This document shows, piece after piece, positions 1 through 8,648 of a stretch of 64,000 nucleotides of DNA. Position 1 is the first letter of the stretch. Each line of letters begins with the position of its first letter. The notes beneath the pieces were generated by a model that was given only the letters and a program-made list of their open reading frames with translations, was not told the origin of the DNA and did no database searches. Source of the stretch: SZUA-35 sp964351995 (GTDB lineage Bacteria > Actinomycetota > Acidimicrobiia > Acidimicrobiales > SZUA-35); the NCBI GenBank assembly GCA_964351995.1, contig CAYGQE010000014.1:1-64000 (forward strand), read 5' to 3'. The position numbers were made by a program, and so were the translations under genes.

Positions 1-60
1 CTGATCGTGAGTGCGGGCAACCTCGCCAATGCGAGACCCCCGTGCTGGGCGAATGACTAA

Positions 61-87
61 GTTATATCCGAACCCCACACCTGGCAA
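61..87 (-). promoter_or_regulatory. Candidate strong promoter, leftward
   Basis: On the minus strand a TTGCCA box (82-87) is followed by TATAAC (61-66), 15 bases apart, inside the gene-free 207 bases after tyrS. A 5-bp hairpin (CTCGC at 22-26 with GCGAG at 31-35) lies just downstream. In several actinobacteria an rRNA operon follows tyrS, so this may be an rRNA promoter and leader. The gene it would serve is outside the window, so this is inference from two hexamers. The spacing is shorter than the usual 17. Confidence 0.4.
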
Positions 88-207
88 CCCACTGTTGGCG
101 ATTTGTTGACCACCCCGGCAGAGACGGTTGTCACGTCTCGATCCTCCGGTCGCCTGACCAGGGGAAACACTGCGGAAACACAGAGCGGAAGGCCACGGCG
201 CACCACC

Positions 208-1521
208 CTAAGCATCGAGATTTTCTTGGAAACGGATGAGGTGAACGTTTCGCTTGCCCTTTCGGACAAAGACGTAGCGATTGTGGAGGAGACGCTCGGT
301 GGTCAGAGCCTCTCCAACCGTGAGCTTTTGGTCGTTGATCGACACGCCATTCTGCTTGATGAGGCGCGCTCCTTCTCCATTGGATCCGACGATGCCGGCT
401 TCGGCCAAGACCGACGGAGCGTTGGACTGTGCGCCTTCGGTGTCAAGTAGGGCTCGAGGCAGAACGGAACTTGGGACCTCCGACTCCAGCATCCGCAAGG
501 TTCGCTCATCCAACGATGCGGCTTGCGCTCCTCCGAACACCACCTCAGACGCAGCAATCGCCGCTTCCAAAGCTTCGTCGCTGTGAACCAGCTTGGTGAG
601 CTCGCTTGCCAACGTGCGCTGAGCAGTACGGAGATGAGGTTGCTCACTGTGAGCCGCCACCAGTTCGCTGATCTCTGAGACGGGAAGGAGCGTCAACTGG
701 AGAAGCAGTCGTTCGATCTCGATGTCCTCGACCTGCAGCCACGACTGGTAGAAGCGGTACGGGCTCATCTTTTCAGACGAGAGCCACATCGTCTCGCCGC
801 CTGCGGTCTTGCCGTACTTGGTGCCGTCAGGCTTCGTCAGCAACGGGTGTGTGAGTGCGTGAGCCTTTGCACCGTTGCGTTTGCGAAGGAGGTCGGTTCC
901 AGCGGTGATGTTGCCCCACTGATCCGAACCCCCGGTCTGCAGCTCGACGCCTTCGTTCTCGTGGAGCCATGCAAAGTCGTGCGCCTGAAGCAGCATGTAG
1001 CTGAATTCGGTGTACGAGATTCCCTCGGCACCTTCGAGACGACTGCGAATCGAGTCCTTCGCCATCATCTGGTTGACCGTGATGTACTTCCCGACGTCGC
1101 GGAGAAAGACGAGGTACGGCACACCAACAGTCCACGCTCGGTTGTCGAGGAGCTTCGCTGGGTTGTCGTCTCGTTCGAAGTCGAGGAATTGGCGCAGCTG
1201 GGGAACGATGCCGGCCAAGTTCTCAGCGAGCGCATCGTCGTCGAGCAAGCTGCGCTCATCGGACTTGCCCGAGGGATCCCCGATCATCCCCGTTGCGCCA
1301 CCCGCGAGAACGATCGGGCGGTGCCCCGCATCCTGGAATCGGCGGAGCAACATCAGCCCGACCATGTTCCCGACGTGCAGGCTGTCGGCCGTCGGATCGA
1401 AGCCGGCGTACAGCGTGATCGGATCGCTTGCCAGCCGCTCGGCAAGCTCATCCCGATCGGTGGTGTCGTGCACAAGGCCGCGAGCGATCAGGTCGTCGAG
1501 CAGTCCAGGGTCTACAGCCAT
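208..1521 (-). CDS. tyrS: Tyrosyl-tRNA synthetase
   Basis: Charges tRNA-Tyr with tyrosine in the cytoplasm. The 437-residue protein has the class I HIGH-type motif as HVGN (about residue 49), the KMSKS-type loop as KYGKT (about 235), and a C-terminal S4 RNA-binding domain (about 370-437). This is the usual length for bacterial TyrRS. I chose the ATG giving MAVDPGLLDDLIARG. The frame stays open 23 codons upstream, but that extension does not resemble the family. The gene stands alone on the minus strand, close to mpg as in mycobacteria, and a possible rRNA promoter follows it. No T-box leader was visible upstream. Identification is secure. Confidence 0.97.
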   Translation of the reverse strand: MAVDPGLLDDLIARGLVHDTTDRDELAERLASDPITLYAGFDPTADSLHVGNMVGLMLLRRFQDAGHRPIVLAGGATGMIGDPSGKSDERSLLDDDALAENLAGIVPQLRQFLDFERDDNPAKLLDNRAWTVGVPYLVFLRDVGKYITVNQMMAKDSIRSRLEGAEGISYTEFSYMLLQAHDFAWLHENEGVELQTGGSDQWGNITAGTDLLRKRNGAKAHALTHPLLTKPDGTKYGKTAGGETMWLSSEKMSPYRFYQSWLQVEDIEIERLLLQLTLLPVSEISELVAAHSEQPHLRTAQRTLASELTKLVHSDEALEAAIAASEVVFGGAQAASLDERTLRMLESEVPSSVLPRALLDTEGAQSNAPSVLAEAGIVGSNGEGARLIKQNGVSINDQKLTVGEALTTERLLHNRYVFVRKGKRNVHLIRFQENLDA

Positions 1522-1614
1522 TCGTTCACTGTATTGCTCACCTGGGTCCGCAACCGGGGATTTTGAAACCGATCGATCGCCCCAACGCACAGCAGCCGTG
1601 GCACGCTTGTCCGC

Positions 1615-2172
1615 ATGACCACGATCGAAGACCGGTTGCCCGAAGAGAGCGGATCGAAGTTCACCCCGGGGCGGGTGGCTCTCGGCATCGTGGTGGCAGC
1701 CTCGTTCGCCATCTGGGGCTACGGCTTCTCGGGCCTCGCCGGGCGAACAGCGCCGGACACACTGGGCAATTCATCATTTCTCGCTGTCGCTGAGCCAACG
1801 TGCGCAGCGGCCAACGAGACCGTGGACGCCATGCCGAACGCATTGGACGCACGAGATAACGTCGAACGAGCGCGGCAGGTCATCGACAACACCGCCGTCT
1901 ACGGCCAACTGGTCGACGATCTGGAAGCCCTCTTGGACGATCCCAGGGTCGACCTGGTCGAACGTGACACCGAGATCACCCTCGAATGGCTGCAGGATTG
2001 GCGTCAGTTCCTTGCCGATCGCCTGGACTATGCCGATCGCCTAGCTGCGAACCCGCAGGCCGTGTTCTACGTCGCAGCGAGTTCGGGAGGCGAACGCCTC
2101 GAACGTCGCATCACCCGCTTCGCCAACACCAACGAGCTGTGGAGCTGCATCACCCCATCGGACGTCGGTTGA
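1615..2172 (+). CDS. Hypothetical single-pass membrane protein
   Basis: I do not recognise this family. The 185-residue product has a short polar N-terminus, one hydrophobic segment at about residues 22-45, and an acidic, probably helical domain outside the membrane rich in Asp, Glu and Arg, with two cysteines (one near residue 63, one near the end). It looks like an anchored protein facing out of the cell. It is divergent from tyrS with a 93-base gap, so the two may share a regulatory region. Base composition matches its neighbours. It may be specific to this lineage. Confidence 0.7.
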   Translation: MTTIEDRLPEESGSKFTPGRVALGIVVAASFAIWGYGFSGLAGRTAPDTLGNSSFLAVAEPTCAAANETVDAMPNALDARDNVERARQVIDNTAVYGQLVDDLEALLDDPRVDLVERDTEITLEWLQDWRQFLADRLDYADRLAANPQAVFYVAASSGGERLERRITRFANTNELWSCITPSDVG

Positions 2173-2377
2173 CCTCAGCCGTTTTGAGTGACGCCGGGTC
2201 GATGGACTCCCTCGCCGTAGAAGAGTCAACGAATTCGGTGGGAACGGGTTCGTGATCGGCTGCAAGGCAGTCCAAGATCGACCACCCATCTGTCAAGGCC
2301 CATGATTGATCTGCGTGCCATCGATGAGCAAAGCGATCAACGCCCGTCTCGTATCGCCCGTTCGGGCGGAGCGCCAT
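2150..2377 (-). CDS. Possible small hypothetical protein
   Basis: An open frame of about 75 codons from ATG lies just downstream of the NUDIX gene on the same strand and overlaps the end of the preceding plus-strand gene by 23 bases. The frame stays open upstream to at least 2542, so a TTG start at 2425, or one inside the NUDIX gene, is possible. The product contains several tryptophans and an acidic C-terminal half. No family or ribosome-binding site is recognised. It may be spurious. Confidence 0.3.
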   Translation of the reverse strand: MALRPNGRYETGVDRFAHRWHADQSWALTDGWSILDCLAADHEPVPTEFVDSSTARESIDPASLKTAEVNRRPMG

Positions 2378-2450
2378 CGTGGGGTCCCGACGTTGCCCGA
2401 GGACTGCGCCGAGCGCTGCCGTCAACTCGAGTTGCGCTGACTCGGAGAGC

Positions 2451-3065
2451 TCAACGCTCCAAGGTCCGGCGAGCCATGAACGCCAGACGCTCGGCCGACG
2501 AACCAATCGCCAGCCCCTTGTCGACCAAGCGGCGGAGTTCATCGCTTGCGATCAAACCCTCGGCATCATCGGCTGTGACCCAGCGAGCATCGAGGCTTTC
2601 GTGATTGATCGTCGCCGCTGCGTCGGGGGGTGCGATCACGAGGAAGCGAACGTCGAGGTGCAGGTGCGCCGGCTCGTCACCACGTTCGGGAATGGCATGA
2701 ATGTCCAGATCAATGGCGGGCTCGCAGACCTCAAGGCCTTCAATTCCGACCTCCTCCAGCGCTTCTCGCAGTGACGCGGCGGCAAGGTCTCCTTTGCCAT
2801 CAACGTGTCCCCCTGGTTGCAACCACCGGTCGAGCTTGGCGTGATGAATGAGCAGGGTCGCATTTCTCGACGGGTCGACCACGAGGGCAGAGCCAGTGAG
2901 ATGCCCCTCAAGACACGTCCGGTAAAGCGCGTCGGGGTGGGTAGCGCAGAAGTCGAGGATCTGCTGCTGCAATGCCGCCTGCTCGGTTGACTCAACCCCG
3001 AGAGACCGCACGATGTCCACCGCTATCGCAAGTTCTGTGGCGTGCGCTTCGTCATCGATGAACAT
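2451..3065 (-). CDS. NUDIX hydrolase
   Basis: Hydrolyses a nucleoside diphosphate linked to some other group; the substrate cannot be read from the sequence. The 204-residue protein carries a NUDIX box at about residues 85-110 with the REALEEVGI core, which supplies the metal-binding glutamates. The first glutamate of the consensus is replaced by glycine. The PGGHVD lead-in resembles actinobacterial NUDIX proteins of the WLQPGGHVD type. It lies 9 bases downstream of mpg and is probably co-transcribed with it, so a housecleaning role next to a base-excision enzyme is plausible but inferred. Confidence 0.85.
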   Translation of the reverse strand: MFIDDEAHATELAIAVDIVRSLGVESTEQAALQQQILDFCATHPDALYRTCLEGHLTGSALVVDPSRNATLLIHHAKLDRWLQPGGHVDGKGDLAAASLREALEEVGIEGLEVCEPAIDLDIHAIPERGDEPAHLHLDVRFLVIAPPDAAATINHESLDARWVTADDAEGLIASDELRRLVDKGLAIGSSAERLAFMARRTLER

Positions 3066-3074
3066 CTCCGAACG

Positions 3075-3653
3075 CTACCGCTCGGTGGAGAACGGGCGGC
3101 TGAGATGGGGAGAGTCGGCAAGCCCGAACCTCCATGGCTGATCGACTGCCTTCGTGATGCCGATGCGGGGCCCGAAGACAACGACTTGGGTAGAGACTTC
3201 GAGCGGTGGCCGCAGACGCACGGCGCCTCGGCTGTCCAGAAGGTCAGCTCCGTCGAGATCCAGGGAGATTCCGAGCGCTTGGCAGAGTTTGCCAGGACCG
3301 GAACAGAGGTTCTTGGCGATGCCACTCCCCCGCCGCTTCATCATCACGTCGACGCCTTCGATCGGTTCGAGTGCCCGAATCAGCACGGCGGCGCCTCGTC
3401 CTGGCGGGCCAACGACGACGTTGGCACAGACGTGCATGCCATAGATCAAGTAGGCATACAGCCGAGCCGGAGGGCCGAACATCGTTGCGTTGCGCTTGGT
3501 CTCGCCACGAAATGTGTGCGACGCCGGGTCATCGGGTTCGTACGCCTCGACCTCAACAATGCGGCCGGCTGCTCCCGCTCCGACCAACTCCCAGCCGAGC
3601 AGTTGCGGCGCAAGGGCAACAGCACTCGGTTCGTCCCAGTCGATATCGATCAC
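3075..3653 (-). CDS. mpg: DNA-3-methyladenine glycosylase (AAG/MPG family)
   Basis: Removes alkylated purines such as 3-methyladenine from DNA as the first step of base excision repair. The 192-residue protein shows the AAG hallmark RIVEVEAY with the catalytic glutamate, then ASHTFRG, MFGPP and YGMHVCANVV. I chose the GTG at 3653, giving VIDIDWDEPSAV, which begins just before the conserved LLGWEL region. The open frame extends further upstream but overlaps the preceding gene. It is followed by a NUDIX gene and lies near tyrS, an arrangement shared with mycobacteria. Confidence 0.93.
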   Translation of the reverse strand: MIDIDWDEPSAVALAPQLLGWELVGAGAAGRIVEVEAYEPDDPASHTFRGETKRNATMFGPPARLYAYLIYGMHVCANVVVGPPGRGAAVLIRALEPIEGVDVMMKRRGSGIAKNLCSGPGKLCQALGISLDLDGADLLDSRGAVRLRPPLEVSTQVVVFGPRIGITKAVDQPWRFGLADSPHLSRPFSTER

Positions 3654-3693
3654 TGGGTGAAGTGTGTCGCTTGCAGGACACCCATGTCGACCG

Positions 3694-5844
3694 TCAGTTG
3701 AGGGTGACGACGATGTCGTGGACAATGATGGCTCCTCGATCGTCGCGGACCGACCATCGAGCCGAGGCCGAACCGGCGCCCGGAACGGCGCCGAGGATGA
3801 CGTGGTGGCTGGTGCCGTTGCCAAACGGCACTTCGGTGAGACCGGATGCGTTGGCCGAAGCGAGTGTGAAGGCAGCAGCTCCAGTGGCACTGACAATCTC
3901 CGCCGAACCCGTTGCGCCAACCGAACCCCGAACTCGAAGCACCGTGACATCTCCGCCGGTGGTGGCAGACAACGTGGTGGTGGCGTTCGACGAGACTGCT
4001 TCGGCAAGATCGTGTTCGACACCGAATCTGGTCGCCGAGGGTGATCCGTCTTCGGTTGCCGTCATGGCGCCGCTGAAGCGCACGTATCGAGAGCCGTCGG
4101 CATCGAGCGGTGCCGGGATGTCGTCTGCGAGATCGACAGGAGAGCTCCAAGGCCCAGCGAGATCGTTGGCAAAGCTCACGGCGACCTCGACAGCACCGCT
4201 TGTCAAGCGTTCGAGACGGCCGAACACGTTGGACCCGCCGGCCGTTGTATCCATCGCAGGCGAGACGAAGGTGCCGTCAGCTGTTTGTTGTCCTTCGACC
4301 GAGCCGAGTTCGGCGCTTGGGAGCGGCGCTTCGACTGGCGGGCTTTCACTCAAGACTTCGGCCGGGAGCAGTTCTGGCGTCGTCACCGGGTCGGTGTCGT
4401 CTCGGCTCCAGCCAACTTGCAGGTGGTCTGGCCCGCCACGGTCTCGATTGTGCGCTTCGATCCAGATGGTCTGACCCGCCTCGAATTGGAACGCCGCTGA
4501 GCGCTGGCTTGGATCGGCGGTCCAGTTGTCTTGTTCGGTGAAGTTGGTGAGCCAGGCAACGCGAGTTGCTGATTCAGGGTTGCCATTTGCAGCGAGGCGG
4601 AGCGTGCCCTCATCGTCACTCGAGATCCAGAATCGATAGGTTCCGGCTTCGGGGATGACGACATAGCCCGAGATGGCATTGGCGACGTCGTCGCCGCTGT
4701 CGGGGGTCGTTTCGGAGGCTTCGATACGCGTGATGCTTGACGGTTCGCCCGATCGATCGGTCGTGGCCACCAGATCGAAGCGACGGTGTGTGAGGGTCCC
4801 GGCCACACCACCGGCATCGCTCACGACCTCGGTTGGCAGGATGCTCGGGGCCTCGGCATCGATCGCCCACCCGATCTGTAGATGGTCAGCGGCTTCGAGG
4901 TCCTTCGAGCGAGCACGGATTGCGTAGGCCTGGTCGGCAACGAGATCGACGGCGGCGGAGGCCTGCGCCGGGTCCGAGAAGTCGCCCGGGGCGGTGGCGG
5001 CTGGAAGCTCGACGATCATCGCAAGGCCAGCAGGGTCGTTTAGCGGAGCCAGCTCCAAGCGACCAACGTCGTCAGCCGACAAGAAGAAGCGGTAGCTGCC
5101 CGAGATCGATGGCGTGACGAAACCTACGAGCTCGTTGGCGCACTGGTTACACACGTCAACTGGAGTCGCTCCGGTCGGAACCGCTCCGCTGGCCGACGGC
5201 GCGGTCCAGTCGACCAGATCGAGCGACAAGCCATCACCGGCGTTGTCCCAGACCCGCCACGACCAGCCTCGGTCGGGGACAACGGGGCCCTGCACAGCGG
5301 CCGTCGATTGCGAGACGGCGTTTGGGTTGCCCCAATAAACGCACACAGCGACCAGCTCTGGGAACCCCGAGGTATCGACGACGACACTCGTTGCCGATGG
5401 CGAACCGGTTCGGAACGGTACTGCGGCCCCGTCGGATACGGCGAACGCTCGAATGTCGGCGAGGCTCGCTTGGAGGCGGCCGGCATCAATTTCTCGCTGG
5501 GCATCGAACGTCAGTGCCCGCACATTTTGAGCAGGCTCAGACTCACAAGCCCTCGATGTCGAAGCTTCGTCGTGCCAGGCAATGGCGGACGGAGCGACAT
5601 CGCCGGCCCGACCCAGCACGAGGTCCCCAGAATCGTCGACTTGGAGTCCTTCGAGAGCGAAGCCATCCCAATTGGTCGATGCACCGACAGAAAGCTCGAC
5701 CCCGCTCCCGAAGGCGTAGAACTGGGGGCCGGTGACGAGCTCGGTCGAGGCCTGTTGACGATCGCTGACCGCCAGCCCAGCGAGTGCGGGCGTGCTGAAG
5801 AGCAACACTCCGAGCAATGCAGCGGTCAGGAGACGACGAGACAC
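3694..5844 (-). CDS. Secreted protein with two PA14-like domains
   Basis: A 716-residue exported protein of unknown function. Residues 1-22 form a signal peptide ending at ALAG. Two PA14-like beta-barrel repeats are visible at about 205-335 and 355-495. Each carries the pattern GSYRFFLSADD or GTYRFWISSDDEG and ends with DHLQxGW. PA14 domains commonly bind carbohydrate in surface and secreted proteins. The C-terminal 200 residues are rich in Ala, Ser, Thr and Gly and probably form beta-sandwiches. It sits between argH and mpg on the same strand but is separated from the arg operon by a likely terminator, so it is probably transcribed on its own. Confidence 0.82.
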   Translation of the reverse strand: MSRRLLTAALLGVLLFSTPALAGLAVSDRQQASTELVTGPQFYAFGSGVELSVGASTNWDGFALEGLQVDDSGDLVLGRAGDVAPSAIAWHDEASTSRACESEPAQNVRALTFDAQREIDAGRLQASLADIRAFAVSDGAAVPFRTGSPSATSVVVDTSGFPELVAVCVYWGNPNAVSQSTAAVQGPVVPDRGWSWRVWDNAGDGLSLDLVDWTAPSASGAVPTGATPVDVCNQCANELVGFVTPSISGSYRFFLSADDVGRLELAPLNDPAGLAMIVELPAATAPGDFSDPAQASAAVDLVADQAYAIRARSKDLEAADHLQIGWAIDAEAPSILPTEVVSDAGGVAGTLTHRRFDLVATTDRSGEPSSITRIEASETTPDSGDDVANAISGYVVIPEAGTYRFWISSDDEGTLRLAANGNPESATRVAWLTNFTEQDNWTADPSQRSAAFQFEAGQTIWIEAHNRDRGGPDHLQVGWSRDDTDPVTTPELLPAEVLSESPPVEAPLPSAELGSVEGQQTADGTFVSPAMDTTAGGSNVFGRLERLTSGAVEVAVSFANDLAGPWSSPVDLADDIPAPLDADGSRYVRFSGAMTATEDGSPSATRFGVEHDLAEAVSSNATTTLSATTGGDVTVLRVRGSVGATGSAEIVSATGAAAFTLASANASGLTEVPFGNGTSHHVILGAVPGAGSASARWSVRDDRGAIIVHDIVVTLN

Positions 5845-5879
5845 CCTTTTGTCATCGGCGCGTTTGGTGCGAACGTGAG

Positions 5880-5908
5880 CCTTTCGGCCCAGTACTGGGC
5901 CCGGAAGG
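5880..5908 (-). terminator. Hairpin terminator after argH
   Basis: A 14-bp stem with one bulged base, built round the perfect palindrome GGCCCAGTACTGGGCC, begins one base after the argH stop codon. There is no run of T after it. Such strong hairpins lacking a T tract are common at operon ends in GC-rich actinobacteria, so I read it as the end of the arg operon. Confidence 0.65.
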
Positions 5909-5909
5909 A

Positions 5910-7298
5910 CTACAGGCCAGCACGCTCTCGATCGAGTTGAAGGCGGGTCTGCGCTTGGACGATCTGGGCCGCTACCGCTTGTGGAGCGCCGCCGCCTGGT
6001 GATGTGCGCTGCCGCACCGATGCTCCGGGTTGCAACAGTCGAGCTGCGTCCGACCCGAGTTCTGGGCTGGCGGTGACAAGATCAACGAGCGCCCCTTCGC
6101 CACCGAGGGCAGCCCGGACGAGGGCACCGACGACGCCGTGGGCCTCGCGGAACGGCATGCCGCCTCGGACGAGTTCATCGGCCAGGTCAGTCGCCGCTGC
6201 GTAGGGAGAGTCGGCTTGTGCCGCCATGGCGTCGGTGTTGAACACCAGCGTGGAGACCATGCCGTCGAGAGCGAGCAACGTCAGTTCGATCGTGTCGCAC
6301 GCATCGAAGAGCGGCTCTTTGTCTTCCTGCATGTCCTTGTTGTAGGTGAGCGGAAGCCCCTTGAGCGTGGTGAGGAACCCGGTGAGATGACCGACGAGTC
6401 GACCAGCCTTCCCTCGGGCGAGTTCGGCGATGTCCGGGTTCTTCTTCTGCGGCATCATCGATGAGCCCGTCGAGAAGGCATCGTCGAGGGTGACGAAACC
6501 GAACTCGGTCGAGGCCCACAGAATCATCTCTTCGCCAATACGGGAGAGATGAACACCGAGCAGTGCGAGATCGAACAGCGTCTCTGCCACGTAGTCGCGG
6601 TCGCTGACGGCATCGAGGGAGTTCTCGAACGGCTTGGAAAAGCCGAGTGCTGCGGCCGTTTGGGCTGGGTCGAGCGGCAGCGACGAGCCAGCGAGGGCGC
6701 CCGCTCCGAGCGGTGACACATCGAGCCTCCCGACGGTTGCGAGCAAGCGGTCGAGATCGCGACCGAGTGCCCAGAAATGAGCCAACAGGTGGTGAGACAG
6801 CGCAACTGGCTGAGCCTGCTGGAGATGGGTGTAGCCGGGGAGGTACGCATCGCCCGCCGCCTCGGCGTGAGTCAACAATGTCTGCTGGAAGGCGAGCAGC
6901 TTGGGAACAATGCCCTCGGTGATTTCGGCTCGGGTCCACATGCGGACGTCGAGCGCGACCTGATCGTTCCGGCTGCGCCCGGTGTGGATCTTGCCGCCGA
7001 CGGCGCCGGCGATCTCGGTGACCCGACGCTCCACGGCGGTGTGGATGTCTTCATCCGAGGCAATGGCCTCGAACGCCCCGCTGGCCATCTCGGCCTCGAC
7101 CGCGTCGAGCCCAACGAGCAGTTGGTCACGCTCATCGTTGGTCAGCAAGCCAACATCGGCGAGCATCACGACGTGCGCTCGAGAACCAGCGATGTCTTCC
7201 CTGAACATGCGCCGGTCGAAGGGAAAGCTGTCGTTCAGCGCCTGCAGCGCTTCGCTCGGGCTGCCGGCAAACCGACCCTCCCAGAGTTCACCAGCCAT
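5910..7298 (-). CDS. argH: Argininosuccinate lyase
   Basis: Splits argininosuccinate into arginine and fumarate, the last step of arginine synthesis. The 462-residue protein has the fumarase/aspartase superfamily signature GSSMMPQKKNPD (278-289) and the HTGRSRNDQ motif (105-113). Its ATG shares one base with the argG stop (TGATG), so the two are probably translationally coupled. It is the last gene of the argCJBDFRGH operon and is followed at once by a terminator-like hairpin. Confidence 0.98.
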   Translation of the reverse strand: MAGELWEGRFAGSPSEALQALNDSFPFDRRMFREDIAGSRAHVVMLADVGLLTNDERDQLLVGLDAVEAEMASGAFEAIASDEDIHTAVERRVTEIAGAVGGKIHTGRSRNDQVALDVRMWTRAEITEGIVPKLLAFQQTLLTHAEAAGDAYLPGYTHLQQAQPVALSHHLLAHFWALGRDLDRLLATVGRLDVSPLGAGALAGSSLPLDPAQTAAALGFSKPFENSLDAVSDRDYVAETLFDLALLGVHLSRIGEEMILWASTEFGFVTLDDAFSTGSSMMPQKKNPDIAELARGKAGRLVGHLTGFLTTLKGLPLTYNKDMQEDKEPLFDACDTIELTLLALDGMVSTLVFNTDAMAAQADSPYAAATDLADELVRGGMPFREAHGVVGALVRAALGGEGALVDLVTASPELGSDAARLLQPGASVRQRTSPGGGAPQAVAAQIVQAQTRLQLDRERAGL

Positions 7299-8542
7299 CA
7301 GGTCGGCTCGAGTCCGACCGATGCTGTGCCCCGCTTGGACGACAACGTCCGAAGGCGCAGAGCGTTGAGCTTGATGAAGCCATCAGCGTCGGCCTGATCG
7401 TACGCACCGTCGTCATCTTCGAACGTGGCGATGCGCTCGTCGAACAGGCTGTCGTCGCTCTTGCGGCCGACGACGTCGACGTTGCCCTTGTAGAGCTTGA
7501 CTCGGGTGACGCCGTTGACGAACTGCTGGCTCCAGTCAATCGACTGCTGAAGCATCTGGCGCTCGGGGCTGTACCAGTAGCCATTGTAGATGAGCTCGGC
7601 GTACCGCGGCATCAGGGCGTCCTTCTGGTGGGCCACTTCGCGATCGAGCGTGATGCTTTCCATGCCACGGTGGGCCTTGAGCATGATCGTGCCGCCTGGC
7701 GTCTCGTAGGCGCCTCGTGACTTGATGCCGACGTAGCGATTCTCGACAATGTCGAGTCGGCCGACACCGTTGGCGCCGCCGATCTCATTCAGCTTGGTCA
7801 GCACCTCGGCTGGGCTCATCAACACGCCGTCGATGGCCACGATGTCGCCAGCCGCGAACGTGAGATCCAGATAGGTCGCTTCGTTCGGCGCTGCTTCGGG
7901 GCTCACCGACCAGCGCCACATCTCGCTTGGCGGCTCGGTCCACGGATTCTCGAGAGGACCACCCTCGTAAGAAATGTGAAGCAAGTTTGCGTCCATCGAG
8001 AACGGGCTCTTGGTGCCACGCTTGGCTTCGATCGGGATATTGCGATCGGCGGCGTAGGCCATGAGCTTCTCGCGGCTCATGAGATCCCATTCGCGCCAGG
8101 GTGCAATGACCTTGATTCCCGGCTCGAGCGCGTACGCACCGAGCTCGAACCGGACCTGATCGTTGCCCTTGCCGGTGGCGCCGTGTGATATCGCATCAGC
8201 ACCCGTCTCGCGAGCGATCTCGACGAGCCGCTTCGCGATCAGCGGACGTGCGATCGAAGTACCAAGGAGGTACTCACCCTCGTAGATCGTGTTGGCCCGG
8301 AACATGGGGTAGACGAAGTCCCGAACGAACTCTTCACGCACGTCTTCAATGTAAATCGACTCGGGCGATTGACCCATGTCGAGTGCTTTCTGGCGGGCTG
8401 GCTCGACCTCGCCGCCCTGGCCAAGATCGGCCGTGAATGTGACGACCTCGCACTCGTAGGTGTCTTTCAACCATTGGAGGATGACGGAGGTGTCGAGCCC
8501 ACCGGAGTAGGCGAGGACGACCTTGGAAACAGACTCGGACAC
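7298..8542 (-). CDS. argG: Argininosuccinate synthase
   Basis: Joins citrulline and aspartate using ATP to make argininosuccinate. The 414-residue protein starts with the ATP-pyrophosphatase loop AYSGGLDTSV (residues 11-20) and keeps the usual family length. I chose the GTG at 8542 because AGGAG lies five bases before it. The open frame continues upstream, but only through a 17-bp tandem repeat that translates to junk. That repeat occupies the short gap between argR and argG and may separate transcription or translation of argGH from the upstream genes. Confidence 0.97.
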   Translation of the reverse strand: MSESVSKVVLAYSGGLDTSVILQWLKDTYECEVVTFTADLGQGGEVEPARQKALDMGQSPESIYIEDVREEFVRDFVYPMFRANTIYEGEYLLGTSIARPLIAKRLVEIARETGADAISHGATGKGNDQVRFELGAYALEPGIKVIAPWREWDLMSREKLMAYAADRNIPIEAKRGTKSPFSMDANLLHISYEGGPLENPWTEPPSEMWRWSVSPEAAPNEATYLDLTFAAGDIVAIDGVLMSPAEVLTKLNEIGGANGVGRLDIVENRYVGIKSRGAYETPGGTIMLKAHRGMESITLDREVAHQKDALMPRYAELIYNGYWYSPERQMLQQSIDWSQQFVNGVTRVKLYKGNVDVVGRKSDDSLFDERIATFEDDDGAYDQADADGFIKLNALRLRTLSSKRGTASVGLEPT

Positions 8543-8564
8543 GAGAACTCCTGGAAAGGGTGCG

Positions 8565-8627
8565 GTGCGGTTGGCAGGACAGTGCGGTTGGCAGGACAGT
8601 GCGGTTGGCAGGACAGTGCGGTTGGCA
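8565..8627. repeat. 17-bp tandem repeat, 3.7 copies
   Basis: The unit GTGCGGTTGGCAGGACA is repeated exactly at 8565-8581, 8582-8598 and 8599-8615, then 12 more bases. It fills most of the gap between argR and argG, about 22 bases before the argG start. It is not a recognisable ARG box. It shares the core AGGACAG with repeats after hisG and next to the secreted CAP gene. Confidence 0.95.
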
Positions 8628-8648
8628 ATGTAGCGACGGCGTCGCCGG

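Noticed and set aside
8565..8627. CRISPR array
   Set aside because: The 17-bp repeats are contiguous without spacers, far too short, and no cas gene is near. The same holds for the hisG repeat.
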